Part shown: positions 38,138 through 47,124 of the stretch, in pieces
How positions within the stretch are numbered: the stretch's first letter is position 1
How the letters are laid out: every line of letters starts with the position of its first letter
Source: an uncultured Alphaproteobacteria bacterium
GTDB lineage: Bacteria; Pseudomonadota; Alphaproteobacteria; HIMB59; GCA-002718135
Length of the DNA: 64,000 bases
Direction: 5' to 3'
Assembly (NCBI GenBank): GCA_902596365.1
Contig: CACJTT010000007.1
Location: 1-64,000, forward strand
Notes under the pieces: generated by a model
What the model saw: the letters and a program-made list of their open reading frames with translations, nothing else
What the model was told of the DNA's origin: nothing
Databases searched by the model: none
Program-made: the position numbers and the translations under genes

Positions 38138-39103
38138 TTAATCTATTGCATTCCCAGAATCTTCTGGCAACTGTTTTTTTGTATTTAATCTGCCAAGTTT
38201 TTTCATCTTTTCAATTTTTTTAGTTAAACTACCAGGCCCGTCTTGAAGGCGAGATTTTGCTTCATCCATTTTTAATCTAGCTTTATCTAAAGATTGGTTA
38301 ACAGTACTAAAAGAGTCATATACATTTACAGCTTTATCATAAATTTCACTAGCTGACGCTGCAATATCTTTGATAGTTTTCGATTGCTTATCAACTCGCC
38401 ACATGTTCTCAACTGCTTTTAGTAAAAAAGGTAAAGTTGAAGGACCTACTATTATAATTTTTTTTTGCCAAGCTTTTTCTATAAGGTCAGCAGCTTCATT
38501 GTACAAAGTTAATAAAGCAGGTTCAATTGGAATAAACATTAAAACAGAGTCAATAGAATTAATTTCGTACAAAGAAGCATAATCATCTTTTCCCAAATCT
38601 CTAACAAAATTTTTAACAGACTCTAAAAATTTTTTTAAGTATAATTTTTTTTCATTATCATCATTTGAATTTGAAAAATCATGCCAAGAATTTAATGAAA
38701 CTTTAGAATCTATAACAATATCCCTATTGCCTGGCATATGAACTATAACATCTGGTTTTTGTAAATTACCATCGTCATCTTTGTAGGCTTTTTGTGTTTC
38801 ATATTCATGACCTTCTCTTAATCCTACGCCATCTAATATATTCTTCAAAACAAATTCACCCCAAGAACCTTGCTGCTGAGAACCTCCTCGGACTAAGGTG
38901 TTCTCTAATCTATTTTGAGCTAAATTAAAATTTTGCAAAGACAACTGAATTGATTCCATATGTTGCTTAAGTGAAATTATTTCACTTTCATCATTATTGT
39001 CTTGTTTACTTTTTTTTGGCAATAAATATTTGATTGAAAGAAGAACACCTATTCCAGAAAAAAATCCAATAAGGAAAACTAAAATTAAAAATGTATTATT
39101 CAT
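38138..39103 (-). CDS. rmuC: RmuC-family DNA recombination protein
   Basis: A 321-residue protein with an N-terminal transmembrane segment (residues 5-23), a short coiled coil, and the RmuC nuclease-like domain: RGGSQQQGSWGEFVLKNIL, KPDVIVHMPGNRDIVIDSKV, and VLMFIPIEPALLTLY. RmuC limits inversions and is PD-(D/E)xK-like, with D..DSK residues visible. It is much shorter than the roughly 475 residues of Escherichia coli because the coiled coil is reduced, consistent with streamlining. Confidence 0.92.
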   Translation of the reverse strand: MNNTFLILVFLIGFFSGIGVLLSIKYLLPKKSKQDNNDESEIISLKQHMESIQLSLQNFNLAQNRLENTLVRGGSQQQGSWGEFVLKNILDGVGLREGHEYETQKAYKDDDGNLQKPDVIVHMPGNRDIVIDSKVSLNSWHDFSNSNDDNEKKLYLKKFLESVKNFVRDLGKDDYASLYEINSIDSVLMFIPIEPALLTLYNEAADLIEKAWQKKIIIVGPSTLPFLLKAVENMWRVDKQSKTIKDIAASASEIYDKAVNVYDSFSTVNQSLDKARLKMDEAKSRLQDGPGSLTKKIEKMKKLGRLNTKKQLPEDSGNAID

Positions 39104-39104
39104 T

Positions 39105-39539
39105 TTAAAAAATACTAATTGCCCAAATTATTGATAAATATATTATCAAATATCTTCCCACTTTCCCAATACTTACCAAAACTAAGAAAGGGATTATTGG
39201 ATAACGCAGAGTTCCAGCTACAAAGGTGATAGGATCTCCAATAAAAGGTACCCAAGATAACAAAAGGGACCATTTTCCATATCTGTTAAATAACTTGTTA
39301 CCTCGATCTATCATTTTATTATTTATTGGAAACCATGATTTTTTAATAAAATAATTTACATAAAATCCACAAAACCAATTAAATAGTGAGCCTAGCACAT
39401 TACCTATTGAGGCTGCTATTAATAAAAAAAAATGATTATACTCTCCCAAAGAAAGTAAAGTTATAAAGTATGCTTCAGATCCAAAAGGGATGATTGTTGC
39501 AACCATAAATGCAACGGAAAACAAAGAAAGATAAATCAT
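39105..39539 (-). CDS. YqaA-family (VTT/DedA-like) membrane protein
   Basis: A 144-residue membrane protein with four to five hydrophobic segments. The pattern VAFMVATIIPFGSEAYFI, then IGNVLGSLFNWFCGFY and WVPFIGDPITFVAGTLR, matches the YqaA branch of the VTT/DedA superfamily. The superfamily includes lipid scramblases and flippases. Role unknown. It precedes rmuC by one base. Confidence 0.87.
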   Translation of the reverse strand: MIYLSLFSVAFMVATIIPFGSEAYFITLLSLGEYNHFFLLIAASIGNVLGSLFNWFCGFYVNYFIKKSWFPINNKMIDRGNKLFNRYGKWSLLLSWVPFIGDPITFVAGTLRYPIIPFLVLVSIGKVGRYLIIYLSIIWAISIF

Positions 39540-39556
39540 TTTATTTGCTAAATATA

Positions 39557-41260
39557 TTAAATAATTGATTCAATTTTTGGCATTAAATTTATTAATTCTT
39601 TTGTATATTGATGCTTAGGGTTGTTAAAAAGTGTTTCGGCTTCGTTTGTTTCACAAATAATACCATTTTTTAAAACAATAATTCTATTACACATTTGTCT
39701 GATGACTGGTAGATCATGACTGATAAATAACATTGTTAGATGCAATTCGTCTTGAATATCTTTCAATAAGTTTAATATTTGTGCCTGAATACTAACGTCT
39801 AGTGCTGATGTTGGCTCATCACATATTAACAGCCTAGGTCTTGTTGCAAGAGCTCTTGCAATAGAAATTCTTTGCCTTTGACCACCAGAAAACTCGTGTG
39901 GGTATCGATCTAAAGATTGTCTTGTCATCCCTGCTATATCAATTAAATCAAAAACACTTTGATCTAAATCATGTTTAGTAATATTTTTTTGAAAAAATTT
40001 TAGTGGTTCAGCTATAATATCCCTTACTTTAAATCTTGGATTTAACGAAGAGTAAGGATCTTGAAAAATCATTTGAATTTGTCCTCTACTCTTATTGATT
40101 TGATATTTTTTTTTCGAATTGTAAAGTGAAAAATTATTGTATTCTAATTCACCTGCGGTGGGTCTTACTAATCCTGTAATAATTTTAGCGATTGTTGATT
40201 TACCTGAACCTGACTCCCCAACTAAACCAAGTGTCTCTCCCTCAAATAATTCGAATGAAACATCATTAACTGCTTTAACTGCTTTTTCATCAATTAGTTT
40301 TTTGTTGTAAGAAATAGATCTATCATCAAAGATCTTTGTAATATTTGATAGTTTTAATAATTTTTGGTTATTATTCTCTCGAATACCCCAAGTTTTAATT
40401 ATATTTTTTGTCAAATTTGCTGAACTTGACGTTATCTCCTTTCCATCAGGACTAATTAATTTAAACCTATCAATTTTTTTATTTGTCGGAGGCACTGAAA
40501 TAACAAGGCTACGAGCCTCTGTTGATTTTGGCTGTGTTAATAAGTCTTTGGTATTACCTTGTTCAACAATTACACCATGTCGCATAACAATAACTTTATT
40601 TGTCGTTTCTGCAATAACACCCATATCATGAGTAATAATAATTACTCCCAAATTTCTTTTTTTCGTAAGTGTTTTTAATAATTCCAAAATTTGATACTGA
40701 ATACTAACATCTAAAGCTGTTGTTGGTTCATCTGCTATTATAAGATCAGGTTCACAACTTATAGCTAGAGCAATAACTACTCGTTGACGCATACCTCCAC
40801 TAAATTGATGCGGATAATCTTCAATTCTTCTATTTGCATCTTCTATTCCAACTTCTTCTAATAGGTTAATAGATTTTTTTAATGCATCTTCGTATGATAA
40901 TTTTAGATGTGTTTGAATTGTTTCAATTAGTTGATCTTTGATTTTAAAAAGTGGATTTAAAGAAGTTTGAGGATCTTGAAAAACAAATCCTATTTTTCTA
41001 CCTCTAATTTTTTGAATAATTTGTTCATTATTTTGTAATTCAGTATTATCAATTTTTATTAAGCCACTAGTAATTTTTCCTGGAGGGTCAATTAAATTAA
41101 TAATTGCATTTGCAATAGTTGATTTTCCAGAACCAGACTCTCCAACAATACCAAGAATTTCTCCTCTCTCTAGAGTAAAGTTAACATTACTACTCGCAAT
41201 AATTGTTTCTTTTCTAGTTTTATAACTAATATTTAAATTTTTAATTTCTAGTAAACTCAT
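39557..41260 (-). CDS. peptide ABC transporter ATPase, fused DppD-DppF type
   Basis: A 567-residue protein with two complete ABC ATPase domains. Domain 1: Walker A GESGSGKST near residue 39, signature FSGGMRQRVVIA, Walker B LIIADEPT. Domain 2: Walker A GESGSGKST near residue 350, signature FSGGQRQRISIA, Walker B LLICDEPT. It thus combines the OppD and OppF subunits and powers import. The start ATG at 41260 overlaps the permease stop (ATGA); a longer in-frame GTG form beginning at 41368 would add 36 residues with no family match. Last gene of the opp-like operon. Confidence 0.93.
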   Translation of the reverse strand: MSLLEIKNLNISYKTRKETIIASSNVNFTLERGEILGIVGESGSGKSTIANAIINLIDPPGKITSGLIKIDNTELQNNEQIIQKIRGRKIGFVFQDPQTSLNPLFKIKDQLIETIQTHLKLSYEDALKKSINLLEEVGIEDANRRIEDYPHQFSGGMRQRVVIALAISCEPDLIIADEPTTALDVSIQYQILELLKTLTKKRNLGVIIITHDMGVIAETTNKVIVMRHGVIVEQGNTKDLLTQPKSTEARSLVISVPPTNKKIDRFKLISPDGKEITSSSANLTKNIIKTWGIRENNNQKLLKLSNITKIFDDRSISYNKKLIDEKAVKAVNDVSFELFEGETLGLVGESGSGKSTIAKIITGLVRPTAGELEYNNFSLYNSKKKYQINKSRGQIQMIFQDPYSSLNPRFKVRDIIAEPLKFFQKNITKHDLDQSVFDLIDIAGMTRQSLDRYPHEFSGGQRQRISIARALATRPRLLICDEPTSALDVSIQAQILNLLKDIQDELHLTMLFISHDLPVIRQMCNRIIVLKNGIICETNEAETLFNNPKHQYTKELINLMPKIESII

Positions 41261-42180
41261 CTTTTTTTCAATTTTGGATTTAAAGCATCTCTCATCCAAT
41301 CTCCTAACAGATTTATAGACAAAGCTAAAACGACAAGAAAAATTGCAGGAAAAAATGTTATCCACCACTCTCCAGAAAATAAAAAGTTATTACCAAACCT
41401 AATAAGTGTGCCTAAAGATGGAGTTGTGGGCGGAACCCCTACTCCCAGAAAACTCAGAGTTGACTCAGTAATAATTGCCAAAGCTAAACCAATTGTTGCT
41501 ATTACTAAAATGGGTCTTAAAATATTTGGTAATATATGTTTAAACATAATTATTATATTAGATAAGCCGATAATTCGTGAAGCTGATACATATTCTTTAT
41601 TTTTTTCAACTAGAGTAGAAGCTCTTGTAACTCTTGCAAACTGAGGCCATTCAGAAATTCCAATTGCAAAAATTAACACATAAATTGCCATTTCATCATG
41701 CATTGATCTTGAGATAATAGCCCTTGCTATCCCATCAACTAATAATGCCATTAATATAGTAGGAATAGTTAACTGCACATCTGTTATACGCATCACTATT
41801 ATTTCATATCTGCCTCCTATGTAACCAGCTGTTACACCCAAAAAAACTCCTAAAATCATAGCAAAAATTATGGATGCAAAACCAACTATAAGAGAAATTC
41901 TTGAGCCATAAATCATAGTAGAAAACATATCTCTACCCTGCTGATCAGTTCCAAGAAAAAAACTTGAACTTCCTCCATCAGACCAAATTGGGGGTGTAAA
42001 AGCATCCATTAAAGAAACACTTGCAGGATCAAAAGGGTTATAAGGTGCCACAAAACCAGCAAAAAAAGAACATAAAAAAATTAAAAAGAAAACAGTTGAT
42101 GAAATAATAGCAATTTTTGAATTAAAGAAACTATACCCAATATCAGTATCATACATTCTATTAAAAGTTTTTTTAATCAT
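41257..42180 (-). CDS. peptide ABC transporter permease, DppC/OppC type
   Basis: A 307-residue inner-membrane permease with an N-terminal segment, the family APYNPFDPASVSLMDAFTPP and GTDQQGRDMFSTMIYGSRIS motifs, and the EAA loop near SEWPQFARVTRASTL with FKHILPNILRPILV. This is the second permease of an Opp/Dpp-type importer. Spacing to the upstream permease gene is two bases. Substrate could be di- or oligopeptides or a related small molecule. Confidence 0.92.
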   Translation of the reverse strand: MIKKTFNRMYDTDIGYSFFNSKIAIISSTVFFLIFLCSFFAGFVAPYNPFDPASVSLMDAFTPPIWSDGGSSSFFLGTDQQGRDMFSTMIYGSRISLIVGFASIIFAMILGVFLGVTAGYIGGRYEIIVMRITDVQLTIPTILMALLVDGIARAIISRSMHDEMAIYVLIFAIGISEWPQFARVTRASTLVEKNKEYVSASRIIGLSNIIIMFKHILPNILRPILVIATIGLALAIITESTLSFLGVGVPPTTPSLGTLIRFGNNFLFSGEWWITFFPAIFLVVLALSINLLGDWMRDALNPKLKKR

Positions 42181-42182
42181 TC

Positions 42183-43160
42183 TTAACTATTCTCTTCCTT
42201 AAGTCTAATTCTTGGATCAATAAAATAATAAGTTATGTCGACTATAAAATTAATCATAACAAAAATAAAAGCTACCATAATCATATATGCTGACATGATA
42301 GGTATATCGACAAAGTATACTGCGTTAATAAACAAAGACCCCATGCCAGGCCATTGAAAAACAGTTTCAGTGATTATAGAAAATGCAATTAAAGTTCCGA
42401 TGTTAATCCCAGTAATTGTTATCACAGGAATTAAACCATTTTTAAGAGCATGTTTATAATTAATAGCGTTGTTTTTAATGCCTCTTGCTCTTGCAAATTT
42501 AATATAATCAGTTTGTAATATTTCCATCATTTCGGCTCTTACAAGCCTTATTACATAAGTCATTTGAAATAAACTTAAAGTAATCGATGGCAGAATAAGA
42601 GCCTTTAGTCCAGATGTAGATAGAAAGCCAGTAGTCCAAAAACCAAGTTCAGTTACTTCTCCTCTTCCAAAAGATGGAAGAATACCTAAAATTACAGAAA
42701 ATAAATATATTAGTAAGATTCCAATAATAAATGTTGGCAGTGAAACTCCAGCTAATGAAATAATAAGGATTACATTTGAGAGAAAACTATCTCTATGAAT
42801 TCCAGTATATACTCCTAAAATTGTACCTATAATAATAGCTAGCATTGCTGAAACAAAAACTAATTCAAGAGTAGCTGGCAGCCTTTCTCCTATCAAATCT
42901 GAAACTTCTCTTTTCAATTGGTAAGAAATACCAAAATTCCCCTGAACTATATTGCCAATAAATCTTGAAAATTGAACATAGACTGGATCATTTAAGCCTA
43001 ATACTTCTCTTACCTCAGCTCTTCTTTCATCTGAAGCATCTTCACCAGTCATACTATTTACTGGGTCTCCAACAAAATTAAATAATGAAAATGATACAAA
43101 AGCTACAACAAACATAACAAGAATAGATTGTAAGAGTCTTTTGAAAAAATAGCTGATCAT
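42183..43160 (-). CDS. peptide ABC transporter permease, DppB/OppB type
   Basis: A 325-residue permease with six hydrophobic segments, beginning with the family pattern FKRLLQSILVMFVVAFVSF and including LGLNDPVYVQFSRFIGN and the EAA-loop text DYIKFARARGIKNNAI. A strong intercistronic hairpin ends eight bases before the ATG at 43160, so ribosome access is probably limited relative to the binding-protein gene. Confidence 0.93.
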   Translation of the reverse strand: MISYFFKRLLQSILVMFVVAFVSFSLFNFVGDPVNSMTGEDASDERRAEVREVLGLNDPVYVQFSRFIGNIVQGNFGISYQLKREVSDLIGERLPATLELVFVSAMLAIIIGTILGVYTGIHRDSFLSNVILIISLAGVSLPTFIIGILLIYLFSVILGILPSFGRGEVTELGFWTTGFLSTSGLKALILPSITLSLFQMTYVIRLVRAEMMEILQTDYIKFARARGIKNNAINYKHALKNGLIPVITITGINIGTLIAFSIITETVFQWPGMGSLFINAVYFVDIPIMSAYMIMVAFIFVMINFIVDITYYFIDPRIRLKEENS

Positions 43161-43168
43161 TGTATGAT

Positions 43169-43201
43169 TTTCTGGCCAGAATATTTTGATCTGGCCAGAA
43201 A
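43169..43201 (-). promoter_or_regulatory. intercistronic hairpin between binding-protein and permease genes
   Basis: The minus strand reads TTTCTGGCCAGA, a nine-base loop, then TCTGGCCAGAAA: a perfect 12-base-pair stem. Each arm contains the self-complementary TCTGGCCAGA. No T-run follows, so it is not a classic terminator. It sits 13 bases after the binding-protein stop and eight bases before the permease start. Such hairpins commonly protect the upstream binding-protein mRNA and reduce permease expression. The hairpin is seen directly; the effect is inferred. Confidence 0.85.
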
Positions 43202-43214
43202 TTAAAGTTTAATC

Positions 43215-44789
43215 TTAGTTTACTTTTGCAAATCTAAATAATGGTTCGTTGTTCATTCTAATTGGAACATCAACATTACTTTTAGAAGCTTGGTTAACAA
43301 CTTGGTGATGTAAAGGTAGATATGTTACATCGTCTTGGGTGATATCCCAAGCTTCTGCAATCATAGCATTTCTTTTATCCAAGTCTGTTTCTACTCCCAT
43401 TGCTGCAACTAATTCATCAACTCTAGCATTACTGAAATTTACTTTATTCCAGCTGCCAGCACTGTCAAACAAATACGAGTAAACATAATGACTGTCGAAA
43501 GTTGGAACACCCCAACCTAACATATACATATCACTAGTCATACCATTTGCATCACCTTCTTTAACTTCAGAGAAGTGTTGACTTTTAGTTTTTGCATCAA
43601 GATTTACCGTAACACCAATTTTAGCAAACATACTTATTGCTGCAACACAAATTGCTTCATCGTTAATGTAACGATCATTTGGACAATCTAGTGTTAGCTC
43701 AAATCCGTCAGGATAACCAGCTTCAGCTAAGAGTTTTTTGGATAGTTCAGGATCATAAGGTAATCTTTGATCACGCTCTGCAGTATGACCATTAACACCA
43801 GGTGCAGTAATAATTCCTGCAGGAACACTTTGTCCTCTCATAACTTTATCCTTAATAGCGTCCATATCTAAAGCATGATACATTGCTAGACGAACTCTTT
43901 TATCTGCAAAAGGATTTTTTCCTTTGATGTTAGATGAATTAAGCTCAGCTGAACCTTGGTCCATACCAAAAAATATTGTTCTATTTTGAGGAGTCATTTT
44001 TACAATATGTCCAGATGAAGATTTAATTCTTTCAATATCTTGAACTGGTACAACGTTCGTATAATCGATCTCTCCAGATAGTAACGCTGCAACTCTTGTT
44101 GCATCATTTTTAATTGGAAGTAGTTCAATTTGATCTATATTGTGTGAACTATGATCACCCCACCAACTCATATTTTTTACAAAAACAGTTCTTACATCTT
44201 GCTCTCTCAAAGTAATTTTAAAAGGTCCTGTACCATTTGCATTCGATGCGCAGTAAGAAGTCTCTCCAGCATCCCAATTGTATGATACTTCACAACCATT
44301 AGCTTTTGCCCAATCTTCAGACATAACAAATATCTGAGTTAATTGATTTAAAAGAATTGGATTTGGTCCTTCAGTTTTTATTTCAAGTGTATGATCACCA
44401 GTAGCTTTAGCTGATTTAATACTTTTAATTAAATCAACCATATCAGAAGGAGCAGTTTTTGCCCTGTTGATACTAAAAGCAATATCGCTCGCTGTTAGAG
44501 ATGATCCATCATGGAATTTAACACCTTTACGAATATTAAATACCCATGTGTCAGCACTAGTTGCATCCCATGATTCTGCAAGTTGAGGAAGTATTTCCAT
44601 GTTTATACCTGGAGTTACTAAACCCTCGTATACTTGACGTGAGACCATATGAGTTGGTCCTTCATTTTGTGCATGTGGATCAAGAGTTAATGAGTCACCT
44701 GGCATTGACCACTTTATTGAAGCGGCATACGAAGTTGAAACAAAACCTGACATAACCAATACCAAAATAATATTAATTAATTTTTTCAT
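43215..44789 (-). CDS. peptide ABC transporter substrate-binding protein (family 5)
   Basis: A 524-residue periplasmic solute-binding protein with a signal peptide (MKKLINIILVLVMSGF, cleavage after SYA). The mature protein starts with SIKWSMPGDSLTLDPHAQN and contains the family 5 motifs WVFNIRKGVKFHDGSSLTA and PFADKRVRLAMYHALD. It delivers peptides or similar compounds to the DppBC permeases. A strong ribosome site (AGGAGG) precedes it and a stabilising hairpin follows, both consistent with high expression. It lies downstream of hemJ but has an 80-base gap that likely holds its own promoter. Confidence 0.93.
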   Translation of the reverse strand: MKKLINIILVLVMSGFVSTSYAASIKWSMPGDSLTLDPHAQNEGPTHMVSRQVYEGLVTPGINMEILPQLAESWDATSADTWVFNIRKGVKFHDGSSLTASDIAFSINRAKTAPSDMVDLIKSIKSAKATGDHTLEIKTEGPNPILLNQLTQIFVMSEDWAKANGCEVSYNWDAGETSYCASNANGTGPFKITLREQDVRTVFVKNMSWWGDHSSHNIDQIELLPIKNDATRVAALLSGEIDYTNVVPVQDIERIKSSSGHIVKMTPQNRTIFFGMDQGSAELNSSNIKGKNPFADKRVRLAMYHALDMDAIKDKVMRGQSVPAGIITAPGVNGHTAERDQRLPYDPELSKKLLAEAGYPDGFELTLDCPNDRYINDEAICVAAISMFAKIGVTVNLDAKTKSQHFSEVKEGDANGMTSDMYMLGWGVPTFDSHYVYSYLFDSAGSWNKVNFSNARVDELVAAMGVETDLDKRNAMIAEAWDITQDDVTYLPLHHQVVNQASKSNVDVPIRMNNEPLFRFAKVN

Positions 44790-44797
44790 TTTTATTT

Positions 44798-44803
44798 CCT
44801 CCT
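44798..44803 (-). promoter_or_regulatory. strong Shine-Dalgarno site for the binding-protein gene
   Basis: On the minus strand AGGAGG lies eight bases before the ATG at 44789. It is one of only two such consensus sites I noticed in the window and fits a highly expressed transporter component. Confidence 0.8.
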
Positions 44804-44869
44804 AAGAAATTCAATAACCTAGCAATACAACTAAGAAATTTTAATTCAATATTAATAATTCGATTATAC

Positions 44870-45289
44870 TTAAAAGGGCTTAAAAACTACTAGAATAATG
44901 ATAATGACTAGGAAAATTGCTGGAATTTCATTCGTTAATCTAAAAAATTTTGACTTTATTTTATTATTATCACTCGCAAAATCTTTTAGCCATTTTCTGC
45001 AAAGAAAATGATATCCTGTTAGCAAAATGACAAAGAAAATTTTTAACAACAGCCATCTATCTAAACCTAAATAATGAACCATAGAAAAACCAGTAAGCCA
45101 AGTAAAAAACATAGCTGGCGTCATGATAATATTAAACAATTTTTTTTCCATGACCTTAAAAGTTTCTGACGTTTCTTTTTTAATATTTTTATCAGCATGA
45201 TATACAAAAATTCTTGGAAGATATAAAAGGCCAGCCAGCCATGCAATAACACTAAAGATATGGGCAGTTTTTAAAATATTGAAAATCAT
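44870..45289 (-). CDS. hemJ: protoporphyrinogen IX oxidase HemJ
   Basis: A 139-residue membrane protein with four hydrophobic segments. The N-terminus IFNILKTAHIFSVIAWLAGLLYLPRIFVYH and the central LFNIIMTPAMFFTWLTG fit HemJ (TIGR00701), the protein that oxidises protoporphyrinogen IX to protoporphyrin IX in many alphaproteobacteria and cyanobacteria. The conserved His is in TAHIF. It follows hemF by one base, which supports the heme role over a copper-resistance (CopD) label. Confidence 0.92.
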   Translation of the reverse strand: MIFNILKTAHIFSVIAWLAGLLYLPRIFVYHADKNIKKETSETFKVMEKKLFNIIMTPAMFFTWLTGFSMVHYLGLDRWLLLKIFFVILLTGYHFLCRKWLKDFASDNNKIKSKFFRLTNEIPAIFLVIIIILVVFKPF

Positions 45290-45290
45290 A

Positions 45291-46094
45291 TTAATCCCAT
45301 TTTGCTATTGGAGGCATAGACATTAAAATTGCATCAATATTACCTCCTGTTTCTAATCCAAATTTTGTACCCCTATCATGCAATAAATTAAATTCAGCAT
45401 AGCGACTCCTTTTAACAAGTTGAATATTTTTTTCTCTCTCATTCCATTTTTCATTTTTTAACTCAATTAGAGTAGTTTCAACAAAATCTCTAAAGTATTT
45501 TCCTACATTTTTTATAAATTCAAAATCATTTTCCCAATTATTTTTTAAATAATCAAAAAAAATACCTCCTGCTCCTCTTGGCTCATCTCTATGAGGAAGA
45601 TAAAAATAATCATCACACCATTTTTTAAATTCTGAATATTTATTTGGATGATATTCATTACACAACTTTTTTAAACCATTATGATAATCATCTATTTTAC
45701 TGAAATCTAAACAAGGCGTTATATCCATTCCTCCGCCAAACCATGTTTCAGAAGTTATTAAAAAACGAGTATTAAAATGCATAGATGGTATTTTAGGTGA
45801 TACAGGATGCAAAACAACACTAATTCCTGTAGCTTTATATTTAGGGTCTTTTTTAGCTCCAGGTATTTTAATTTGCATTTCACTATTGAATTCACCATAA
45901 ACACTAGAAATATTAACCCCACCTTTTTCAATAACTGGCCCCTTTATTTTCGACATGGTTCCTCCACCCTCATGTCTATGATTCCAATTCGTTTGAACAA
46001 ATTCTTTACCATCAATTTCAGAAACTAAATTTATTAATTGATTTCGAAGATCTTCAAACCAATCTTTTGCTAGATTAAATTGCTTATCTGACAT
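45291..46094 (-). CDS. hemF: coproporphyrinogen III oxidase, oxygen-dependent
   Basis: HemF decarboxylates coproporphyrinogen III using O2. The 267-residue protein has HRHEGGGTMSKIKG, the dimer/active-site region SETWFGGGMDITPCLDF, LPHRDEPRGAGGIFFD and RYAEFNLLHDRGTKFGL. The ATG at 46094 forms a TAATG overlap with the hemH stop and is preferred to an in-frame TTG at 46106. The oxygen-dependent form implies aerobic heme synthesis. Confidence 0.96.
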   Translation of the reverse strand: MSDKQFNLAKDWFEDLRNQLINLVSEIDGKEFVQTNWNHRHEGGGTMSKIKGPVIEKGGVNISSVYGEFNSEMQIKIPGAKKDPKYKATGISVVLHPVSPKIPSMHFNTRFLITSETWFGGGMDITPCLDFSKIDDYHNGLKKLCNEYHPNKYSEFKKWCDDYFYLPHRDEPRGAGGIFFDYLKNNWENDFEFIKNVGKYFRDFVETTLIELKNEKWNEREKNIQLVKRSRYAEFNLLHDRGTKFGLETGGNIDAILMSMPPIAKWD

Positions 46095-47119
46095 TAGACT
46101 TTCCAACCTTGTGTATGCTTTATTATAAGATGAGAGATAAATTTTAAATGTTTTTCATTATCATTTAGACATGGAATATATTTATATTTTTCACCACCTG
46201 CCTCAATAAAGTATTCTCGATTTTCCTCTTCTAGTTCTTCAAGAGTTTCTAAACAGTCAGCACTAAATCCAGGAGATATAATATGAATATCTTTAACGCC
46301 TTGGCTTGGTAATTCTTTAAGAGTTTCAGCTGTATATGGTTTTAACCATTCTGCTCTTCCAAACCGACTTTGAAAAGTGGTGATTATTTCTTCGTCAGAA
46401 AGATTCATTTTTTCCTTAACCAACCTAGTCGTTTTTAAACAAAAACAGTGGTATGGATCACCATTTATTAAATATTTCTTTGGTATACCATGATAGCTGA
46501 AAACAATCTTTTGTGGTTTTTCATTTATTTCCCAAAAATTTTTAATAGATGATACTAAAGCATCAATATATTCCTCTTCTTCAAAGTATTGATTTATAAA
46601 TCTTAATTCAGGAATCCATCTCCATGTTTGTAAAATAGTTGTAACTTCATCAAAAGTGCTACCTGTCGTAGCTGCACAATACTGAGGATATAAAGGAAGT
46701 ACCAATAACCGTCTTACTTGTCTTTCTCGTAAATCTTTTAGAGCACCTTCTATAGAAGGGTTGCCATAACGCATTCCTAAAGCAAACTCAATATTGGGAT
46801 ACTTAACTGAAATTACTTTTTTGACTCCTTCAATTTGTTTTTTAGAGATATCTAAAAGTGGAGATCCGCTATCTGTCCAAATTTTTTTATAATTAGCAGC
46901 AGATTTTCTTGGTCTAATTTGCAATATTATGACCTTAAGAATAATTTGCCATAAAAATTTAGGAAGTTCTATTACTCTTTGATCTGAAAGAAATTGATTT
47001 AAATATTTTCTAAGTGATTTTGCATCAGGAGCATCAGGAGTTCCAAGATTAGTTATTAAGACACCTGTCTTATCTTTACTTCCATGTTCATAATTTTTTT
47101 CACCAACAAATTTGACCAT
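46094..47119 (-). CDS. hemH: ferrochelatase
   Basis: HemH inserts Fe2+ into protoporphyrin IX, the last step of heme synthesis. The 341-residue protein has VLITNLGTPDAPDAKSLRKYL, PLYPQYCAATTGS, the catalytic His in VFSYHGIPKKY and the C-terminal FSADCLETLEELEEE motif with the second catalytic Glu. It is translationally coupled to hemF and follows hemE by five bases. There is no C-terminal Fe-S Cys cluster visible. Confidence 0.96.
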   Translation of the reverse strand: MVKFVGEKNYEHGSKDKTGVLITNLGTPDAPDAKSLRKYLNQFLSDQRVIELPKFLWQIILKVIILQIRPRKSAANYKKIWTDSGSPLLDISKKQIEGVKKVISVKYPNIEFALGMRYGNPSIEGALKDLRERQVRRLLVLPLYPQYCAATTGSTFDEVTTILQTWRWIPELRFINQYFEEEEYIDALVSSIKNFWEINEKPQKIVFSYHGIPKKYLINGDPYHCFCLKTTRLVKEKMNLSDEEIITTFQSRFGRAEWLKPYTAETLKELPSQGVKDIHIISPGFSADCLETLEELEEENREYFIEAGGEKYKYIPCLNDNEKHLKFISHLIIKHTQGWKV

Positions 47120-47124
47120 ACTTA

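Noticed and set aside
41261-41368. 36-residue N-terminal extension of the fused ABC ATPase from a GTG
   Set aside because: Its text has no ABC similarity and lies within the permease gene; the ATG at 41260 forms a normal ATGA overlap.
44870-45289. CopD-like copper protein instead of HemJ
   Set aside because: The 139-residue size, the four-segment layout and the position directly after hemF fit HemJ.
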